From NCBI GenBank assembly GCA_001319865.1, contig BBSL01000271.1:1-53689 (forward strand): DNA of 53,689 nt. Direction: 5' to 3'. Of the stretch, positions 8,488-17,570 are shown in pieces (the stretch's first letter is position 1; each line of letters begins with the position of its first letter). The position numbers and the translations under genes were made by a program. The notes beneath the pieces are model-generated. The model was not told the DNA's origin and searched no databases. It was given only the letters and a program-made list of their open reading frames with translations. Origin of the DNA: Burkholderia sp. E7m39. Lineage in GTDB: Bacteria; Pseudomonadota; Gammaproteobacteria; Burkholderiales; Burkholderiaceae.

Positions 8488-9933
8488 TCAGCTACCAGCC
8501 ATCCTCATTGCCTTCATTGTCCTCGCAACACCAAGTATATTCATGACTCGCTTGAGGTTGTAGGCCAGTACCTGAAGGCTCATTTCGGTGCTCACCGGTC
8601 CGAGCGTCCGTGTCAGGAAGTGTGTAGCACCCATCCAATGCTTCAGCGTGCCGAAGCCGTGTTCAACGGTGCTTCTTCTGATGGTCATTGCGTCAGGCTT
8701 CCGGTCGAGTCGACGCTGCATGGCTTCGAGTACATGTTCGTGCTCCCATCGTCGGATGCGGCGATAGTCGCTGGGCGAACATCGCTCCTTGAGAGGGCAA
8801 CGCGGGCATGCGCTGGGCCAGTACACGTTCAGCTTCATATCATTCTCAACGGTCTTGAATCGGAGAATTGCGCGCTCTCCGGCGGGGCATCGATACTCAT
8901 CGTTCCTGGCAACCTAAATGAAGTCGCGTTTGGTAAAGAGCCCTTTCTTCCTCGACGCTGAGGTGAGCGGTTTCGGGACATACGCGGTGATCCCGGCCAA
9001 TTCACATGTGCGGATGTCCGGACCACTGAAGTAGCCACGGTCAGCCAGCACCTTCAGCTTTAGCTTGCCCATCGCGCTCTTCGCCGACAGAGCCATCCTG
9101 CTGAGTTGGCCGTGGTCGCCTCCAATATTGGTCACCTCGTGTTCGACAATCAGATGATGCTTCGTATCCACGGCCGTCTGGACGTTGTAGCCGACGGTGC
9201 CGGTTCTCTTGCCGCCGCTGGTCATGGAACGGGAATCCGGGTCCGTAAGCGACAACTGTTTGTCCGGCTCTTTCGCCAATTGCTCTTTGATCTGCTCGAG
9301 TTCACGCATCCGCTGACGCAAGAGCGCGATCTTCTCGTACAGGCGAACCGTCGTCGCATCGAAACCTGTCGGGCTGATCCGGTCTGCGGTTTCAATCATG
9401 TCGAGATATCGCTGAACGCTTTCCTCTATCTGCTGCTGACGCTTGTCGATCTTGCCAGCCGTGTAGTTCCTGTCACGGCTGTTCACAGCCTTAAACTTGC
9501 TGCCGTCGATTGCCACCATCTCGCCGGATAGCAGCTTCGGTCCGCGACATAGTTCGACGAAACGACGGCGTACGTTGCGAATGGCCGGCCCGTTATCGCG
9601 GCGAAAGTCGGCGATCGTCTTGAAGTCCGGGGCCAGACGACCCGTCAGCCACATCAACTCGACATTGCGCTGGCATTCGCGCTCCAGTCTTCGGCTCGAT
9701 GGAATCCGATTCAGATAACCGTATATGTAGATCTTGAGCATCACGCCCGGATGGTAAGACGGGCGGCCTGTGATGGCGGGTATCGTACCGTTGAAGCCGA
9801 GCGTGGTGAGGTTTAGCTCATCCACGAAGACGTCTACGATCCTGACCGGGTTGTCCTGGTCGATGTAGTCATCGACGCATTCGGGAAGTAGTGCCACCTG
9901 CTTGCGGTCATCGCCTTCAACGAATCGCTTCAT
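8488..9933 (-). mobile_element. IS1182-family insertion sequence (coding core; ends not resolved)
   Basis: A single transposase gene in the IS1182 style fills this span, between the hydrolase pseudogene and a WD40 scrap. The element must extend beyond the coding core on both sides. Inverted terminal repeats and a target duplication could not be fixed by eye: a loosely similar pair near 8364-8390 and 9971-9999 is too imperfect to use. Non-coding bases 8319-8487 probably belong partly to its end. The element is likely immobile by its own enzyme because of the stop codon noted in the transposase entry. Confidence 0.75.
8488..9933 (-). pseudogene. IS1182-family transposase split by one in-frame amber codon
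   Basis: Residues 1-339 (ATG 9933) give the N-terminal DUF772-type domain (DNPVRIVDVFVDELNL, GRPSYHPGVMLKIYIYGYLN). The first catalytic Asp lies in MVAIDGSKFKAVNSRDRN and the second in VLADRGYFSGPDI. The frame then hits TAG at 8914-8916, directly after FTKRDFI. Reading on in the same frame gives VARNDEYRCPAGERA and the C-terminal part (ATG 8838 onward) with the cysteine-rich CPRCPLKERC and the catalytic Glu in STVEHGFGTLKHWMG. A single base change at the TAG would restore one full-length enzyme of about 480 residues. The element therefore looks recently inactivated, or dependent on amber readthrough. Confidence 0.87.
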
Positions 9934-10018
9934 GAATCACCCGCTCTCAATGCGTTGATTCAGTTTAGGCGATCGATGCGTTTTCACACACCCTCGGCCG
10001 CTCGCCGACAGCCTTCGA

Positions 10019-10237
10019 TCGACCGAAGAACAACTGCTGAGTTCGCTCAAACGACACGCGGGCGGCGTATTAGCGTTCGCAGCACTTGCCAACGGGCGCC
10101 TCCCATCGGGGTCGTACGACCGAACAATCAAGCTATGGAATCCGGTGTGTGGAGCGTGCAAGGCGATGTTCCCAAGAAATGCGAGTCCGGTACTGGCGCT
10201 CGCGGCGCTGGCAGACGGGCGGCTCGCGTCACAGGGT
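10019..10237 (+). pseudogene. WD40 beta-propeller fragment
   Basis: Frame 2 across this span reads LLSSLKRHAGGVLAFAALAN, then GRLPSGSYDRTIKLWNPVCG, then ASPVLALAALADGRLAS. These are the D-R-TIKLW ending of one WD40 blade and the start of the next, including the repeated AALA-(N/D)-GRL core. There is no start codon or ribosome site, and similarity stops on the left near the IS1182 element and on the right at the IS3 scrap, so it is a piece of a larger repeat protein caught between two insertion events. Bacterial WD40 proteins with such regular blades are often C-terminal sensor domains of multidomain signalling or defence proteins; that link is only a suggestion here. Confidence 0.7.
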
Positions 10238-10335
10238 CAGTCGTCCGCGCGGTCGCAGAAGCCGAGCTCAGGCAGAAGCCGTAACTGTTTGACTGCCTCG
10301 ATCTTGAACTCATCCGTGTACCGCTTGCCGCTCAT
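10237..10335 (-). pseudogene. IS3-family OrfA N-terminal scrap
   Basis: ATG at 10335 with GAGGAGG about 6 nt upstream starts MSGKRYTDEFKIEAVKQ, the standard opening of IS3-family OrfA helix-turn-helix proteins. After 17 residues (about 10285) similarity ends and an unrelated frame runs to TGA at 10237. The sequence to its right (10336-10400) probably holds the original left end of the element, including the GCCAT/ATGGC inverted pair at about 10353-10367. No OrfB follows. Confidence 0.75.
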
Positions 10336-10836
10336 GCTGACCTCCTCGGTTGCCATTAATTATGGCTCGAAGATGTCTAAAGGCTGGCCGGTCCAGTAGA
10401 GCGAATGAATCTGGTCTCAATGACTGTTGAAGACTCGGATGTCGAATCGAAGGCAGTCGATGTTGCGTCGCGCCTGGGCAGAATGGACTCCTCGAGCCAT
10501 CCGGTGGACCAAGCGATCGCTCCACTCTTGGTTGCGACAGGTGGGACGCAAGCCCGAATCGCTCGGCTCTTGCGAATGCCGGTAATGACCATTCTGCACC
10601 TTCTGCTGCCGCAAACATCAGTGCCAGCATACGCGCCTCTTTCAGCGCGACTCATACGAAAACGAAGTGCTTCAGTGCGTGAGCGCCGCATATTTAGCCG
10701 CGTCTATTCCACGCGCCTGATGAGGGAAAGCCGCGAGCTCCCAAATCATCAGGTATCTAGGGCGTAACATTGCCCGGCCTTGCGGCTGTGGTGCTTTCCG
10801 CGAGAATGCACCTAAAGCGCTGCATTGCCGGCGAAG
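10336..10836. other. Non-coding debris between IS3 scrap and SDR remnant
   Basis: Several overlapping frames of 60-120 codons cross this stretch on both strands, but none shows a family motif, a ribosome site or coherent hydrophobic pattern. It is probably eroded insertion-sequence or gene material. I see nothing I can name. Confidence 0.4.
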
Positions 10837-11040
10837 ATTCCCATCGACATCGATCGATGTCTCGCGCAAATAGCTCGCCAGAGCTGAAGCGAGAAAACAC
10901 CACGGGACGTTGACGAACTCCTCCGCGCGCCCCACTCTCCCGAACGGCTCGTTGTGCCCGATGTCCTCGGGACAAGCGTCGTACGTGTCGCTGGCCGACT
11001 ACGTGATCACGGCGACGCGCCCACTGAGATCCCCTTTCAA
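10837..11040 (-). pseudogene. SDR-family oxidoreductase remnant with internal deletion
   Basis: TTG 11040 (GGAGA upstream) gives LKGDLSGRVAVIT, the first beta strand of an SDR up to the point where the TGxxxGxG motif should follow. A TAG at 10999-11001 comes next. After about a dozen unrelated codons the same frame resumes with PFGRVGRAEEF, CFLASALASYL and TSIDVDGN, the C-terminal hallmark of SDRs. The whole centre, including the catalytic Tyr-Lys, is missing (roughly 500-600 nt by family length). The frame reads through to 10672 without meaning. This is a second, unrelated SDR casualty in the decay zone. Confidence 0.78.
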
Positions 11041-11329
11041 TGCACGTCTCCATCATTAGTTATTTTGCGCTGGTCGGCGGCTAGCTCCACGGATGCAGTG
11101 CAGGCGGATGACGTCATTGGGGGCCGCGATGAAAAAGGGGCACTATTATCCCGTGCCGCGCCATTCGACACCTCGTGTGTAACGCTTATTTGAACCGCGC
11201 CGTCCGTGTTACCTCAGGTCCGCAATTTTTGAACCACGCCGAATCTCTCACTTGAGGCGTCAAAAAGTAATGGCGATCAAAAATGCCACGGACTAACATC
11301 CCCTGATCGTCACGCTCACGCTCAAGTCA

Positions 11330-12307
11330 ATGATCTCGACCGAGGACTTACGTTTTGTTATCACGCTCGCGAGCGCTGCGTCGCTGGCGGATGCTGCACG
11401 TAACCTCGATGTCACGCCGCCCGCAGTTACGCAGCGACTTCGTCTTCTGGAAACCCGGTTGGGCATGCGGTTAATCGACCGGTCGGGCCGGCGCATGGTG
11501 CTCACCGATGAGGGCGAACTGCTTGCCGTCCACGCGCGGCGGATTTGCGAGGACATCGGCAATTTGTCGGACGCGCTGGCGGCGCGACGTGGCACGGTGG
11601 CCGGACATCTGCGTGTGATCGCGCCGCTCGGATTCGGGCAGCGTTATGTCGCGCCTGCCATCGCGCTATTTCGCGGTCTCTATCCGGAAGTAAGCGCAAG
11701 CCTCGTGCTGTCCGATCGCCCCGCGCGCGTTTCGAACGACATGTGGGACCTGATGGTCCATATCGGCGATTTACGCGATTCGTCCCTCGTTAGCCGGTAC
11801 CTGGCACCTAATCGGCGCATCCTCTGCGCGGCGCCGAGCTATCTCGCGCGGCGCGGTGAGCCGCGGCGTCCGGAGGAATTACTCACACATGATTGCATCG
11901 CGCTGCGCGAAAACGATGAAGATGTAACGATGTGGCGCTTCACGCCAAAGAACCATGGAGTGCCGGCGAACATCAGAATCGAGCCGGCGCTGACGAGCAA
12001 TGACGGAGGTACCGTGCGCGACTGGGCGATCGCGGGCCTCGGCATCATTTCGCGTTCCGAGTGGGACGTCGCCGAACATCTGCACGAGGGCCGGCTGGTC
12101 CCGCTGCTCCAGGCATGGACGCAGCCGGACGCAGATATCGTCGCACTAATCAGCTCCCGGCATGGACGCTCGATGCGCGTTACGCGTTTTCTGGACCTTC
12201 TCCAGGCGTCGACGTTGCAACAACCCTGGTTACCGCGCGGTGACAGCGAACAATCCCGGCGTGGCAAGAGCGGTCAGGGCTCAGGTGCCGCTGTGCTGCC
12301 AGGTTGA
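11330..12307 (+). CDS. LysR-family transcriptional regulator
   Basis: A 325-residue protein with an N-terminal winged helix-turn-helix (residues about 3-62; SLADAARNLDVTPPAVTQRL is the recognition region) and a LysR substrate-binding domain to about 295. The last 25 residues (GDSEQSRRGKSGQGSG) are a low-complexity tail. It converges on the class II aldolase gene, so it is not in the classic divergent position; it may still govern the minus-strand catabolic locus, whose probable promoter is over 10 kb away. No strong ribosome site precedes ATG 11330. Two similar stretches, TTGAACCGCGCCG and TTGAACCACGCCG, lie at about 11190 and 11231 in its promoter and could be autoregulatory. Confidence 0.85.
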   Translation: MISTEDLRFVITLASAASLADAARNLDVTPPAVTQRLRLLETRLGMRLIDRSGRRMVLTDEGELLAVHARRICEDIGNLSDALAARRGTVAGHLRVIAPLGFGQRYVAPAIALFRGLYPEVSASLVLSDRPARVSNDMWDLMVHIGDLRDSSLVSRYLAPNRRILCAAPSYLARRGEPRRPEELLTHDCIALRENDEDVTMWRFTPKNHGVPANIRIEPALTSNDGGTVRDWAIAGLGIISRSEWDVAEHLHEGRLVPLLQAWTQPDADIVALISSRHGRSMRVTRFLDLLQASTLQQPWLPRGDSEQSRRGKSGQGSGAAVLPG

Positions 12308-12390
12308 TGACTCCGGCGAGTGCCGCCTGACCGGCATGTGGCCGGCATCGCGCGTGGTGACACCGTGCTGATCAAACGCACTGATGCACC

Positions 12391-13200
12391 TTAATCGCGG
12401 TAATCGGATCCCAGCTTGTCCAGTCTGCGTTTTACGCTGTCGAGATGTTGCTGGCTGGCTTCGTCGGCGACGGACTCCATTTGCTCGAAGGTCAATCGCG
12501 CGATCTCCGGATTGACCGGCTTCAGTGGTACGCCCGTTGAAAGCGCCATCCGTTCGACTTCGCAGACTCGTTCGAGATAGTAAAGGTCGTCCCAAGCACG
12601 CGCGATGCTTCGAGCAACGACCATGACACCGTGGTTCTTCAGAAAGATCACATCTGCGCTTCCCAGCGCGGCAGCAATGCGATCGCCTTCACTGTTGTCA
12701 AACGCAAGGCCGCCAAAGTATTCATCCACTGCGAGCCGGCCATAGAACTTCAGTGATGTCTGGCCGGCCCATCTCAACGGAGGGCCCTCCAGCATCGACA
12801 GTGCAGTTGCGTTCGGCATATGGGTATGAAAGCATGCAACGGCATGGGGATGGCGCATATGCACCCGTGCATGGATATGAAAGGCCGTGCTTTCAGGTAT
12901 CCCTTTTCCAGCGAGAACGTTACCGTCGAAATCACAGATCAGCAGGCTAGAGGCGGTGATCTCATCGAATGCGTAGCCGAGTGGGTTGACCAGGAAGAGC
13001 GTCGCATGTCCCGGCACCAACGCGGAGAAGTGGTTACAGATGCCTTCATGAAGGCCGAGTAGCGACGCCATGCGAAAGCACGCTGCGAGATCGATACGGG
13101 CCTGCTGTATGGCTGGAGTATTCAGTTCATCGGCGGTTGGGCGTGAGCTTGAGCTTGAACTCGTACTAGTCGTTGAGGGCGGGGAAGTGGAATCGTTCAT
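12391..13200 (-). CDS. Class II aldolase/adducin-family protein
   Basis: A 269-residue protein with the class II aldolase fold. NHFSALVPG near residues 61-69 is the phosphate-binding type loop. HIHARVHMRHP, HTHMPNATAL and KNHGVMVVA supply the zinc-binding histidines of the fuculose-1-phosphate aldolase family. The first 25 residues are a Ser/Thr-rich tail (STSSSSSS) not usual for the family. Members cleave or form aldol bonds, or decarboxylate, on small hydroxy acids; without a sugar-phosphate context the substrate is open. It is the last gene of the minus-strand locus that starts with the aldehyde dehydrogenase at 22778. Confidence 0.85.
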   Translation of the reverse strand: MNDSTSPPSTTSTSSSSSSRPTADELNTPAIQQARIDLAACFRMASLLGLHEGICNHFSALVPGHATLFLVNPLGYAFDEITASSLLICDFDGNVLAGKGIPESTAFHIHARVHMRHPHAVACFHTHMPNATALSMLEGPPLRWAGQTSLKFYGRLAVDEYFGGLAFDNSEGDRIAAALGSADVIFLKNHGVMVVARSIARAWDDLYYLERVCEVERMALSTGVPLKPVNPEIARLTFEQMESVADEASQQHLDSVKRRLDKLGSDYRD

Positions 13201-13328
13201 GCTCTCTATCCGGAGGTCTCACGTTTGGCGGGAAGGTGGTTGAGCGACGTGCAGGCTCAACCACGTTGGACTACCCTTCAACGTATCAGCAGTGTCGGGC
13301 TGATCTAGCGGCCGGCGAACCGATGATG

Positions 13329-14300
13329 CTACCAGGGCCATGCCAACGAGGTCGCCGTACCCGTTTCGCAGGCACGCTCGTGAAGCAACCGCGCGACCGT
13401 CAGATCCTGCAGGGCGATACCCGTCATGTCGAACACGGTAATGTCGTCAGGTTGCCTGTCTATCCGGACCTCGCCCGTGATCAGATCGCCGATCTCGATG
13501 CATGCCGTGTCGGGCGCCCATTGCGTTTCGCCGATTTCGCGCGCCTGGATCCGATCGTCGACAAAGAGGCGGCCACGCGCCAGCAAACCTTCCGGCAGTT
13601 CCCGTTTGCCCTTGGTGTCCGCGCCGACGCAGTTGAGGTGAGTGCCAGGTTGCACTGCCTGCGCGTCGAAGAGTGGCCCCTTGCCTGGAGTCGCGGTGAC
13701 CACCACATCGCTGTCGGCCACTGCGGCGTTACGGTCAGTCACATGCAAGACTTCGCCGTGCCCAGCGAACCGCGCTTCAAACGAAACGTCGCGCTCACCA
13801 TCTACGGTGACATAGCGAATGCAGGAAAGCTGTTCTAGCGCACGCAAGGCGAACCTGACCTGCACTTGCGCCTGTACTCCAGTGCCAAATACACACAGAC
13901 GAGTGCTGTTCGCACGCGCGAGGTGGGTCAAACCCAAGCCTCCGGCAGCGCCCGTGCGCATGGTCGTGATTGCATTCCCGTCGATGACGCATACCGGGCG
14001 GCCGGTTCTGGGGTCTATCAACAGGATGGTGGCCTGATGCGGTTCACCACCCACGCCGCGGTTCGCCGGCCAGAACCCCGCAGCCTTGAATCCGAGTAGA
14101 CCTTGCGACTGGACGTCGCCTGATTTGATTCCGAATACGCCGCCCGTCACGAGCGGCTCGCGGACTACCGGAAAGACGCGACCTTCGCCCCGACTGTGCA
14201 GAGCGAACGCCTCGCGTACCGCTTCAACTACATCGTCAGCTTTTAACAAGGCCTCGACCTGATCTTTGTCGAGAAGAATAAGCGTGGCATCATTTCTCAT
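13329..14300 (-). CDS. Ornithine cyclodeaminase/mu-crystallin-family enzyme
   Basis: A 323-residue protein of usual length for the family. The substrate Arg/Lys region (GVFGIKSGD, LLGFKAAG) lies near residues 50-75. TTMRTGAAGGLG (about 111-122) is the conserved helix. VFGTGVQAQVQVRFAL (about 136-151) is the NAD(P) Rossmann turn. AVQPGTHLNCVGAD and DDRIQ follow as in alanine dehydrogenase and imine reductase members. Family reactions include ornithine cyclodeamination, reduction of ketimines and reversible amination of 2-oxo acids. Start 14300 has AAAGG upstream. Its neighbours (amino-acid ABC transporter and D-threonine-aldolase-fold enzyme) point to an imino- or amino-acid substrate; a role like iminosuccinate reductase is possible but unproved. 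Confidence 0.85.
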   Translation of the reverse strand: MRNDATLILLDKDQVEALLKADDVVEAVREAFALHSRGEGRVFPVVREPLVTGGVFGIKSGDVQSQGLLGFKAAGFWPANRGVGGEPHQATILLIDPRTGRPVCVIDGNAITTMRTGAAGGLGLTHLARANSTRLCVFGTGVQAQVQVRFALRALEQLSCIRYVTVDGERDVSFEARFAGHGEVLHVTDRNAAVADSDVVVTATPGKGPLFDAQAVQPGTHLNCVGADTKGKRELPEGLLARGRLFVDDRIQAREIGETQWAPDTACIEIGDLITGEVRIDRQPDDITVFDMTGIALQDLTVARLLHERACETGTATSLAWPW

Positions 14301-14594
14301 CGTGGTGAACCTTTGTTAGTGAATAGTCCAATTTTGCGGATCATTCGGATCTGCAATTGACCAGCCCATATCAACCCGAGCGTCAGAGCCTCGAACGCCC
14401 CTGTTTGACCTCACGCGTGGCGCCGGCGAAGAATGCCGGCCCCGACGGGGGTGTTTCGACTCAATCGCAATGCCACGCATAGCTATGCTGGACCTTTCAT
14501 CGATCGCTCTTCATCCCCGGCGTCACTCTATCTGGCGTATGGTGATTCGGCGTGTCCGAGCGCATGCCGTGAGATACAGACCGCCAGAGCAGCG

Positions 14595-15443
14595 TCAACC
14601 GGCCGCGTATGCAGTCTGGCGCTGCTCTCCGAGGCCCTCGATGCCAAGACGAATCGTCTGACCTGCCTTCAGGTAGATCGGCAACGGCTTTACACCCATT
14701 CCAACGCCAGGCGGCGTGCCGGTGGCAATCACATCACCCGGTTGCAGACTCATACACTGGGACAAATACGACACCAGCTTCGCGACACTAAACACCATAG
14801 TGCGCGTGTTGCCATTCTGGTAGCGATGGCCGTCGACTTCGAGCCACAGATCGAGTGCCTGCGGATCAGCCACCTCTTCGCGTGTCACGAGCCAGGGGCC
14901 GATCGGACCGAACGTGTCGCAGCCCTTGCCCTTATCCCAGGTACCACCGCGTTCAAGCTGCCATTCCCGCTCCGAAAGGTCGTTGATCACGCAGTACCCC
15001 GCTACGTACGCCAGCGCATCCGTTTCCTCGACGTATTTGCACGGCTTGCCGACGACAACTCCGAGTTCAACCTCCCAGTCGGTTCTTTTTGAGCCACGCG
15101 GGATTTCAACGCCGTCATTCGGGCCACACACGGCGCTCGTCCACTTGTTGAACACAATCGGCTCCGTGGGTACCGGCAGATTCGACTCAGCCGCATGATC
15201 GACGTAGTTCAGGCCGATGCAGACAAACTTGCCGATGCTGCCAACGCACGGACCGATGCGCGGTTCGCCCTGCACGAGAGGCAACGACGCTGGATCGAGG
15301 GCGCGCAACCGAGCAAGTCCGGCGTCCGACAGCACGTCACCAGCGACGTCGGCAATGACATCCGATAGATCACGAATCTTGCCCTCGTGATCCAGCAAGC
15401 CAGGTTTTTCCTCGCCTTTCGGCCCATAACGAAGCAATTTCAT
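14595..15443 (-). CDS. Fumarylacetoacetate-hydrolase-family protein
   Basis: A 282-residue protein. The catalytic core runs from CIGLNYVDHAAES (about 74-86) through FNKWTSAVCGPND, the metal-binding acidic residues in DWEVELGVVVGK, and GYCVINDLSERE to VIATGTPPGVGMG near 236-248. Members hydrolyse C-C bonds of 1,3-diketo acids, decarboxylate oxaloacetate-type acids, hydrate 2-oxopentenoates, or act as 2,4-diketo-deoxy-sugar-acid hydrolases. The sequence cannot choose among these. Start 15443 has TAGGAAG 8-9 nt upstream. It sits between the broken transporter ATPase gene and the cyclodeaminase-type gene in the same direction. Confidence 0.85.
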   Translation of the reverse strand: MKLLRYGPKGEEKPGLLDHEGKIRDLSDVIADVAGDVLSDAGLARLRALDPASLPLVQGEPRIGPCVGSIGKFVCIGLNYVDHAAESNLPVPTEPIVFNKWTSAVCGPNDGVEIPRGSKRTDWEVELGVVVGKPCKYVEETDALAYVAGYCVINDLSEREWQLERGGTWDKGKGCDTFGPIGPWLVTREEVADPQALDLWLEVDGHRYQNGNTRTMVFSVAKLVSYLSQCMSLQPGDVIATGTPPGVGMGVKPLPIYLKAGQTIRLGIEGLGEQRQTAYAAG

Positions 15444-15618
15444 CGCTGTACTTCCTAAAGTTTTCTATTGAAATTCAACTTCTTTGATTTCGACCGGTTA
15501 CCTCGACCGCTCGCCGCGTGACGTAATAACCGCTCTCTTGTCCGTGCAGGCCGTGTCAATGCCATGTCGCTGTGCGCCGGCGAGATGCGTTCTTGAAACG
15601 GGGAGCGTCGCTGCGGCA

Positions 15619-16364
15619 TCAATGCTTGAGTACTCTTGACAGGAACGTTCGCGTTCGCTCGTGCGTGGGACTGTCGAAAATGACCGCCGGCTTACCCTGT
15701 TCGAGCACTTTGCCGTGGTCCATGTAGATGACCCTGTCTGCCACCTCCCGCGCGAAGCCCATTTCATGGGTAACGATCATCATCGTCATCCCCGAACCGG
15801 CAGGTTCGCGCATCACTTCAAGAACCTCGACTACCATCTCCGGATCAAGTGCCGACGTCGGCTCGTCAAACAGCATGATCCGCGGCTCCATTGCCAGCGA
15901 ACGGGCGATGGCGACCCGCTGCTGCTCTGCGATGGGTACTTGTCGACATGGTCGCGCAGGCCAACACGCTCGAGGAACTTGCGGGCAATCGTCTCGGCGC
16001 GCGCACGTGGCCACTTGCGGACGCGGATGGGCGCAAGCATCACGTTCTCCAGAACGTTCTTATGCGGAAAAAGGTTGAAGTGCTGGAACACCATGCCGAC
16101 TTCCCTGCGGATGCCGGCAAGTTCCGTCCTCGACGTTCCGAACCCATCCTCCGATGGCGCCAGCTCGATGCCATCGACAATGAGCCGGCCGTCGCCAAAA
16201 TTCTCCAGCCCGTTGACGCAACGAATCAGGGTCGACTTGCCGGAGCCGCTCGCACCGATAATGACAACCACCTCGCCGCTCTCAACCTGCAGATCTATGT
16301 CTTTCAACACGTGAAATGCGCCGTACGATTTGTTCAGCTTGTGCATTTGGACAATCGCGGACAT
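15619..16364 (-). pseudogene. aapP: Amino-acid ABC transporter ATPase (AapP/GlnQ type) lacking its signature motif
   Basis: From ATG 16364 (GAAGGAG upstream) the protein runs normally through Walker A GASGSGKST, the Q-loop VFQHFNLFPH and VDKYPSQ. Then, at 15926/15927, coding changes frame. The other frame continues [10 protein letters not shown], Walker B IMLFDEP, D-loop SALDP and the H-switch VTHEM to the stop at 15619. Aligning codons to the family shows that about 13 nt encoding the L-S-G-G of the ABC signature plus one base are gone. Both the frame and the motif needed for ATP hydrolysis are lost, so frameshift suppression could not rescue it. The Aap transporter here is inactive unless another AapP-like ATPase pairs with it. 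Confidence 0.9.
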
Positions 16365-16433
16365 ATCCACTCCTTCGTCAAAAATATCTTCATCCGGCAA
16401 ACAAGCCGGTCATCCATTTGTTCGATGCGCCGC

Positions 16434-17570
16434 CTAGCGCGACCCTTCGCTCATCTTCAGTTCGATACGGCGAGCCCCGTACGATATGAGCGAGCCGATC
16501 GCAAGGTAGGCTGCGAACAGAAAGGCGTAGACCTCATATTGCGAGCTGCTGTACTGCGGATTGGCGAGCACCGTCTGTCCTGCTTTCAGGAAATCGGTGA
16601 GGCCGATAATGAACAGCGCCGGTACGTTGTTGAAAAGATCAAGCACGTTGCCGACGAGTGCGGGAATCACCGCCTTCAATGCCTGCGGAAGAACCACAAT
16701 GAAGCTCTCGTCCAGCTTGCTGAAACCCAGTGACTGTGCCGCCTCCGACTGCCCACGCGGCACGCCCTGAATACCCGCACGGACATACTCGGCTGCGTAG
16801 GCCGCATAGAACAGAACGAAACCCGCGATGCCGCGCGCCAGATCGGGAACATGAACATCAGGCGGAAAGACCAGCGGAATAATGATCCACGACCAGTAGA
16901 CGGTGCAGACGAGCGGCACGCAGCGCATCAATTCGATGTATCCTGAACACGCCAGTCGCAAACTCGAGAACTTGCTATTTCTTCCGAACGCCAGCACGAT
17001 GCCGACCGGCAGGCTGAGCACGGTGGCAATCACCGTCACGAGGACACTGAGGAGCAGACCGCCCCACCGGTCCACGCCGGCCGGAGCCAGCAAGGCGCAG
17101 AGGATAGCCACGCCCAGAAGCCACAACAGGCCCATGCCACGACCGATCTGCGGCCAGCGGCTGGTAGCGGCACAAGCTGCAACTGCGATCGCAACGCAGC
17201 CGAACGCACCGGCGAGCCAATGCAGTTGCACTCCATAAGATACTGCGGCGGCCACCGCCAGAGCGGCAGCGATGACGACATAGCGCTTCCAGCGTTTCGT
17301 GATCAACACGAGGCCTAGCGTCATGCCGAACAATGCGCTCAGTCCGGCCCCGGCGACCAGCGCGCGCCAGATCAGGTCACCGGGAAACGTACCGACCAGC
17401 AATACGGTCAGATTGTCGACCACGACCGACCAATGCGCCGTGAACAGGACCCAGCGCGCGGCAAGGATCGCGACATAGAGCGTCAGCGGAATCGACACGA
17501 CAGAGAGCAGCGAACTGGTTGGGCTTGCAAACAGGTTATGCCGAGCCCAGCGACCGATCGTCATCGCCAT
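16434..17570 (-). CDS. aapM: General L-amino-acid ABC transporter permease (AapM-like)
   Basis: A 378-residue permease, long for the HisM/GlnP class but normal for AapM because of extra N-terminal membrane segments (about 20-42, 70-90, 98-135, 147-163). The transport domain occupies the second half, with the EAA loop at GIQGVPRGQSEAAQSLGFSK followed by LPQALKAVIPALVGN. It would form a heterodimer with the AapQ-like permease. ATG 17570 overlaps the AapQ stop (TAATG), showing translational coupling. Downstream is the broken ATPase gene. Confidence 0.88.
   Translation of the reverse strand: MAMTIGRWARHNLFASPTSSLLSVVSIPLTLYVAILAARWVLFTAHWSVVVDNLTVLLVGTFPGDLIWRALVAGAGLSALFGMTLGLVLITKRWKRYVVIAAALAVAAAVSYGVQLHWLAGAFGCVAIAVAACAATSRWPQIGRGMGLLWLLGVAILCALLAPAGVDRWGGLLLSVLVTVIATVLSLPVGIVLAFGRNSKFSSLRLACSGYIELMRCVPLVCTVYWSWIIIPLVFPPDVHVPDLARGIAGFVLFYAAYAAEYVRAGIQGVPRGQSEAAQSLGFSKLDESFIVVLPQALKAVIPALVGNVLDLFNNVPALFIIGLTDFLKAGQTVLANPQYSSSQYEVYAFLFAAYLAIGSLISYGARRIELKMSEGSR

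Noticed and set aside
8364..9999. Candidate terminal inverted repeats of the IS1182 element (near 8364-8390 and 9971-9999)
   Set aside because: The match GGCCGAGG..GTGTG..AAA is interrupted and has no flanking duplication; it may be chance.
15900..15960. Programmed frameshift in the Aap ATPase gene
   Set aside because: The signature motif itself is missing, so shifting frame would not restore a working protein; a 13-nt deletion fits exactly.
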